A stretch of DNA of 64,000 nucleotides from Phalacrocorax aristotelis (taxonomy: Eukaryota; Chordata; Aves; Suliformes; Phalacrocoracidae). The position numbers and the translations under genes were made by a program. How positions within the stretch are numbered: the stretch's first letter is position 1; each line of letters starts with the position of its first letter. The stretch covers positions 34,459,226 through 34,523,225 of the forward strand of contig NC_134276.1 of NCBI RefSeq assembly GCF_949628215.1, given 5' to 3'. Shown here piece after piece: positions 63,101 to 64,000 of the stretch. The notes under the pieces were generated by a model that did not search any database, was not told the DNA's origin, and saw only the letters and a program-made list of their open reading frames with translations.

Positions 63101-64000
63101 GACAAGCTTCCTCTTCAGCATCTCCCTCTCTGGTTCCAGCATTTGTCTTCAGAACTCTTTGCATCCTTACGTGGTGCTGGAGATAGGCAACCATAGACTG
63201 GGTCCTCTTGGATGGAGTAGGACAAGGTGGAGATCTACAAAAGGATTTGTAGAGTTGGATCTTGTTTGTGGGCTGTGTTCTTTCTGCATCTCGTTTTCTG
63301 AGAAAAGCACAAGAAACAGTTCCAAAACTTGGCCTCAGTTCATGGAAAGGTAGTGTAATCAGAGTGCTGTGGCAAAACTGCACCCATGTGCAGCAGTCTT
63401 ACTTCGTAACCCTTTCCATCCTCATGCACGCACTACAGTGCCTGCTGGGCAGCGAAGGTGGTGTTATCTTCAGCAACAGTTATGGAAAAACATCATTTTA
63501 CTATAGTCATCTTAGTTTCATGGTCTTAATACTTGTGAACTCATTTGCATGGCCCAGATGGTCTCTTGAAAAAAAATAAACTTTGCGTTTGTTACCAGCC
63601 TGCAGCTCATTTTCTTGGCTTCACCAGTTTTGGGTGTTGTGCTGTTTTTCTGTGTGACCAGAAAGGCGCCTTGGTGCTCGCCCATTTCCTGGCTGCAAAC
63701 TAGATTTCACTTCTGATTTCCACAAGAAAGTAACAGGGCATGACCTGCAATTTAATTCAAGCCTGTGGTTGCAGAAAGATGGATAACACATGCAAGACCT
63801 AGTAAGAGACTGGTAAATGAAATGGCCAGGTGCTTTAGTTTTGGTGAAATCCAGAGCAAGAAGTGCTTGAGACCTCTCAAACCTTGGAAAGGTGCCAGAT
63901 TCTGCAGCCATATGGTCAGAGAGTGCAGGAAGGGCCCACTGACATGAATATGTCATTTTGTACTTCCAACAAATACTATTTCAGGCGGCCTGAAAACTCA

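Larger units (their letters stand above)
52894..64000 (+). other. VWA8: VWA8 intron 1 (part), no further exon seen
   Basis: After the exon 1 donor the sequence becomes AT-rich by about 53.5 kb. I looked for the next VWA8 exon, which should encode GDVSYKL-like sequence, and did not find it, so the intron appears to run past the right edge. Open frames are short and unrecognised. The intron holds a decayed CR1 (56.7-58.2 kb) and a possible ancient relic near 60.1 kb. Confidence 0.75.

Noticed and set aside
53000..64000. Second exon of VWA8
   Set aside because: I searched by eye for sequence encoding the GDVSYKL region and found none. No open frame here carries it, so the exon is taken to lie outside the window.
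1..64000. CRISPR arrays, rRNA, tRNA, bacterial operons or terminators
   Set aside because: This is a vertebrate nuclear sequence. No regularly spaced repeats and no cloverleaf or rRNA sequence were recognised; a tRNA or covariance-model scan was not possible here.

Overview
This is a eukaryotic window, almost certainly from a bird. The evidence is an AT-rich background with three sharp CpG islands, several CR1 non-LTR retrotransposon copies (two ending in the octamer-like 3' tail typical of avian CR1), a solo LTR of a widespread avian endogenous retrovirus type, and few other repeats. Only two protein-coding exons are recognisable. They are the first exons of two genes that are neighbours on human 13q14: DGKH (diacylglycerol kinase eta, minus strand, exon at 9938-10102) and VWA8 (mitochondrial AAA+ ATPase with a von Willebrand A domain, plus strand, exon at 52752-52893). 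Their promoters diverge across about 42 kb, matching the mammalian order. No second exon of either gene was found, so 1-9937 is DGKH intron 1 and 52894-64000 is VWA8 intron 1.

Layout. 1-9.2 kb: AT-rich DGKH intron with no recognisable gene. 9.2-10.9 kb: CpG island with the DGKH promoter, 5' UTR and exon 1. It includes an exact TISU/YY1-type element whose AUG opens a 76-codon upstream ORF overlapping the DGKH start out of frame. 10.9-17.3 kb: intergenic, with one old minus-strand CR1 fragment. 17.3-18.7 kb: a second CpG island with no recognised gene. It carries a minus-strand AUG, 19 codons and a good splice donor in the phase needed to join DGKH, so it is a candidate alternative first exon. 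18.7-52.2 kb: intergenic, with a 595-bp solo LTR, a 5'-truncated CR1 with a decayed reverse transcriptase, a second CR1 fragment with internal deletions, a 130-bp near-palindromic LTR-derived element, a polypurine tract, an ancient CR1-like relic and a diverged pair of unidentified repeats. 52.4-53.2 kb: the VWA8 CpG island and exon 1. 53-64 kb: VWA8 intron with a heavily decayed CR1 and another possible ancient relic.

The two genes are not functionally linked. DGKH makes a cytosolic and membrane lipid kinase that phosphorylates diacylglycerol. VWA8 makes a mitochondrial matrix ATPase. I found no rRNA, tRNA, CRISPR array or complete mobile-element gene. The most interesting candidates are regulatory: the overlapping uORF in the DGKH leader and the orphan CpG island that may be an unannotated DGKH promoter. 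Identifications rest on remembered family sequence and on inspection, with no database search.
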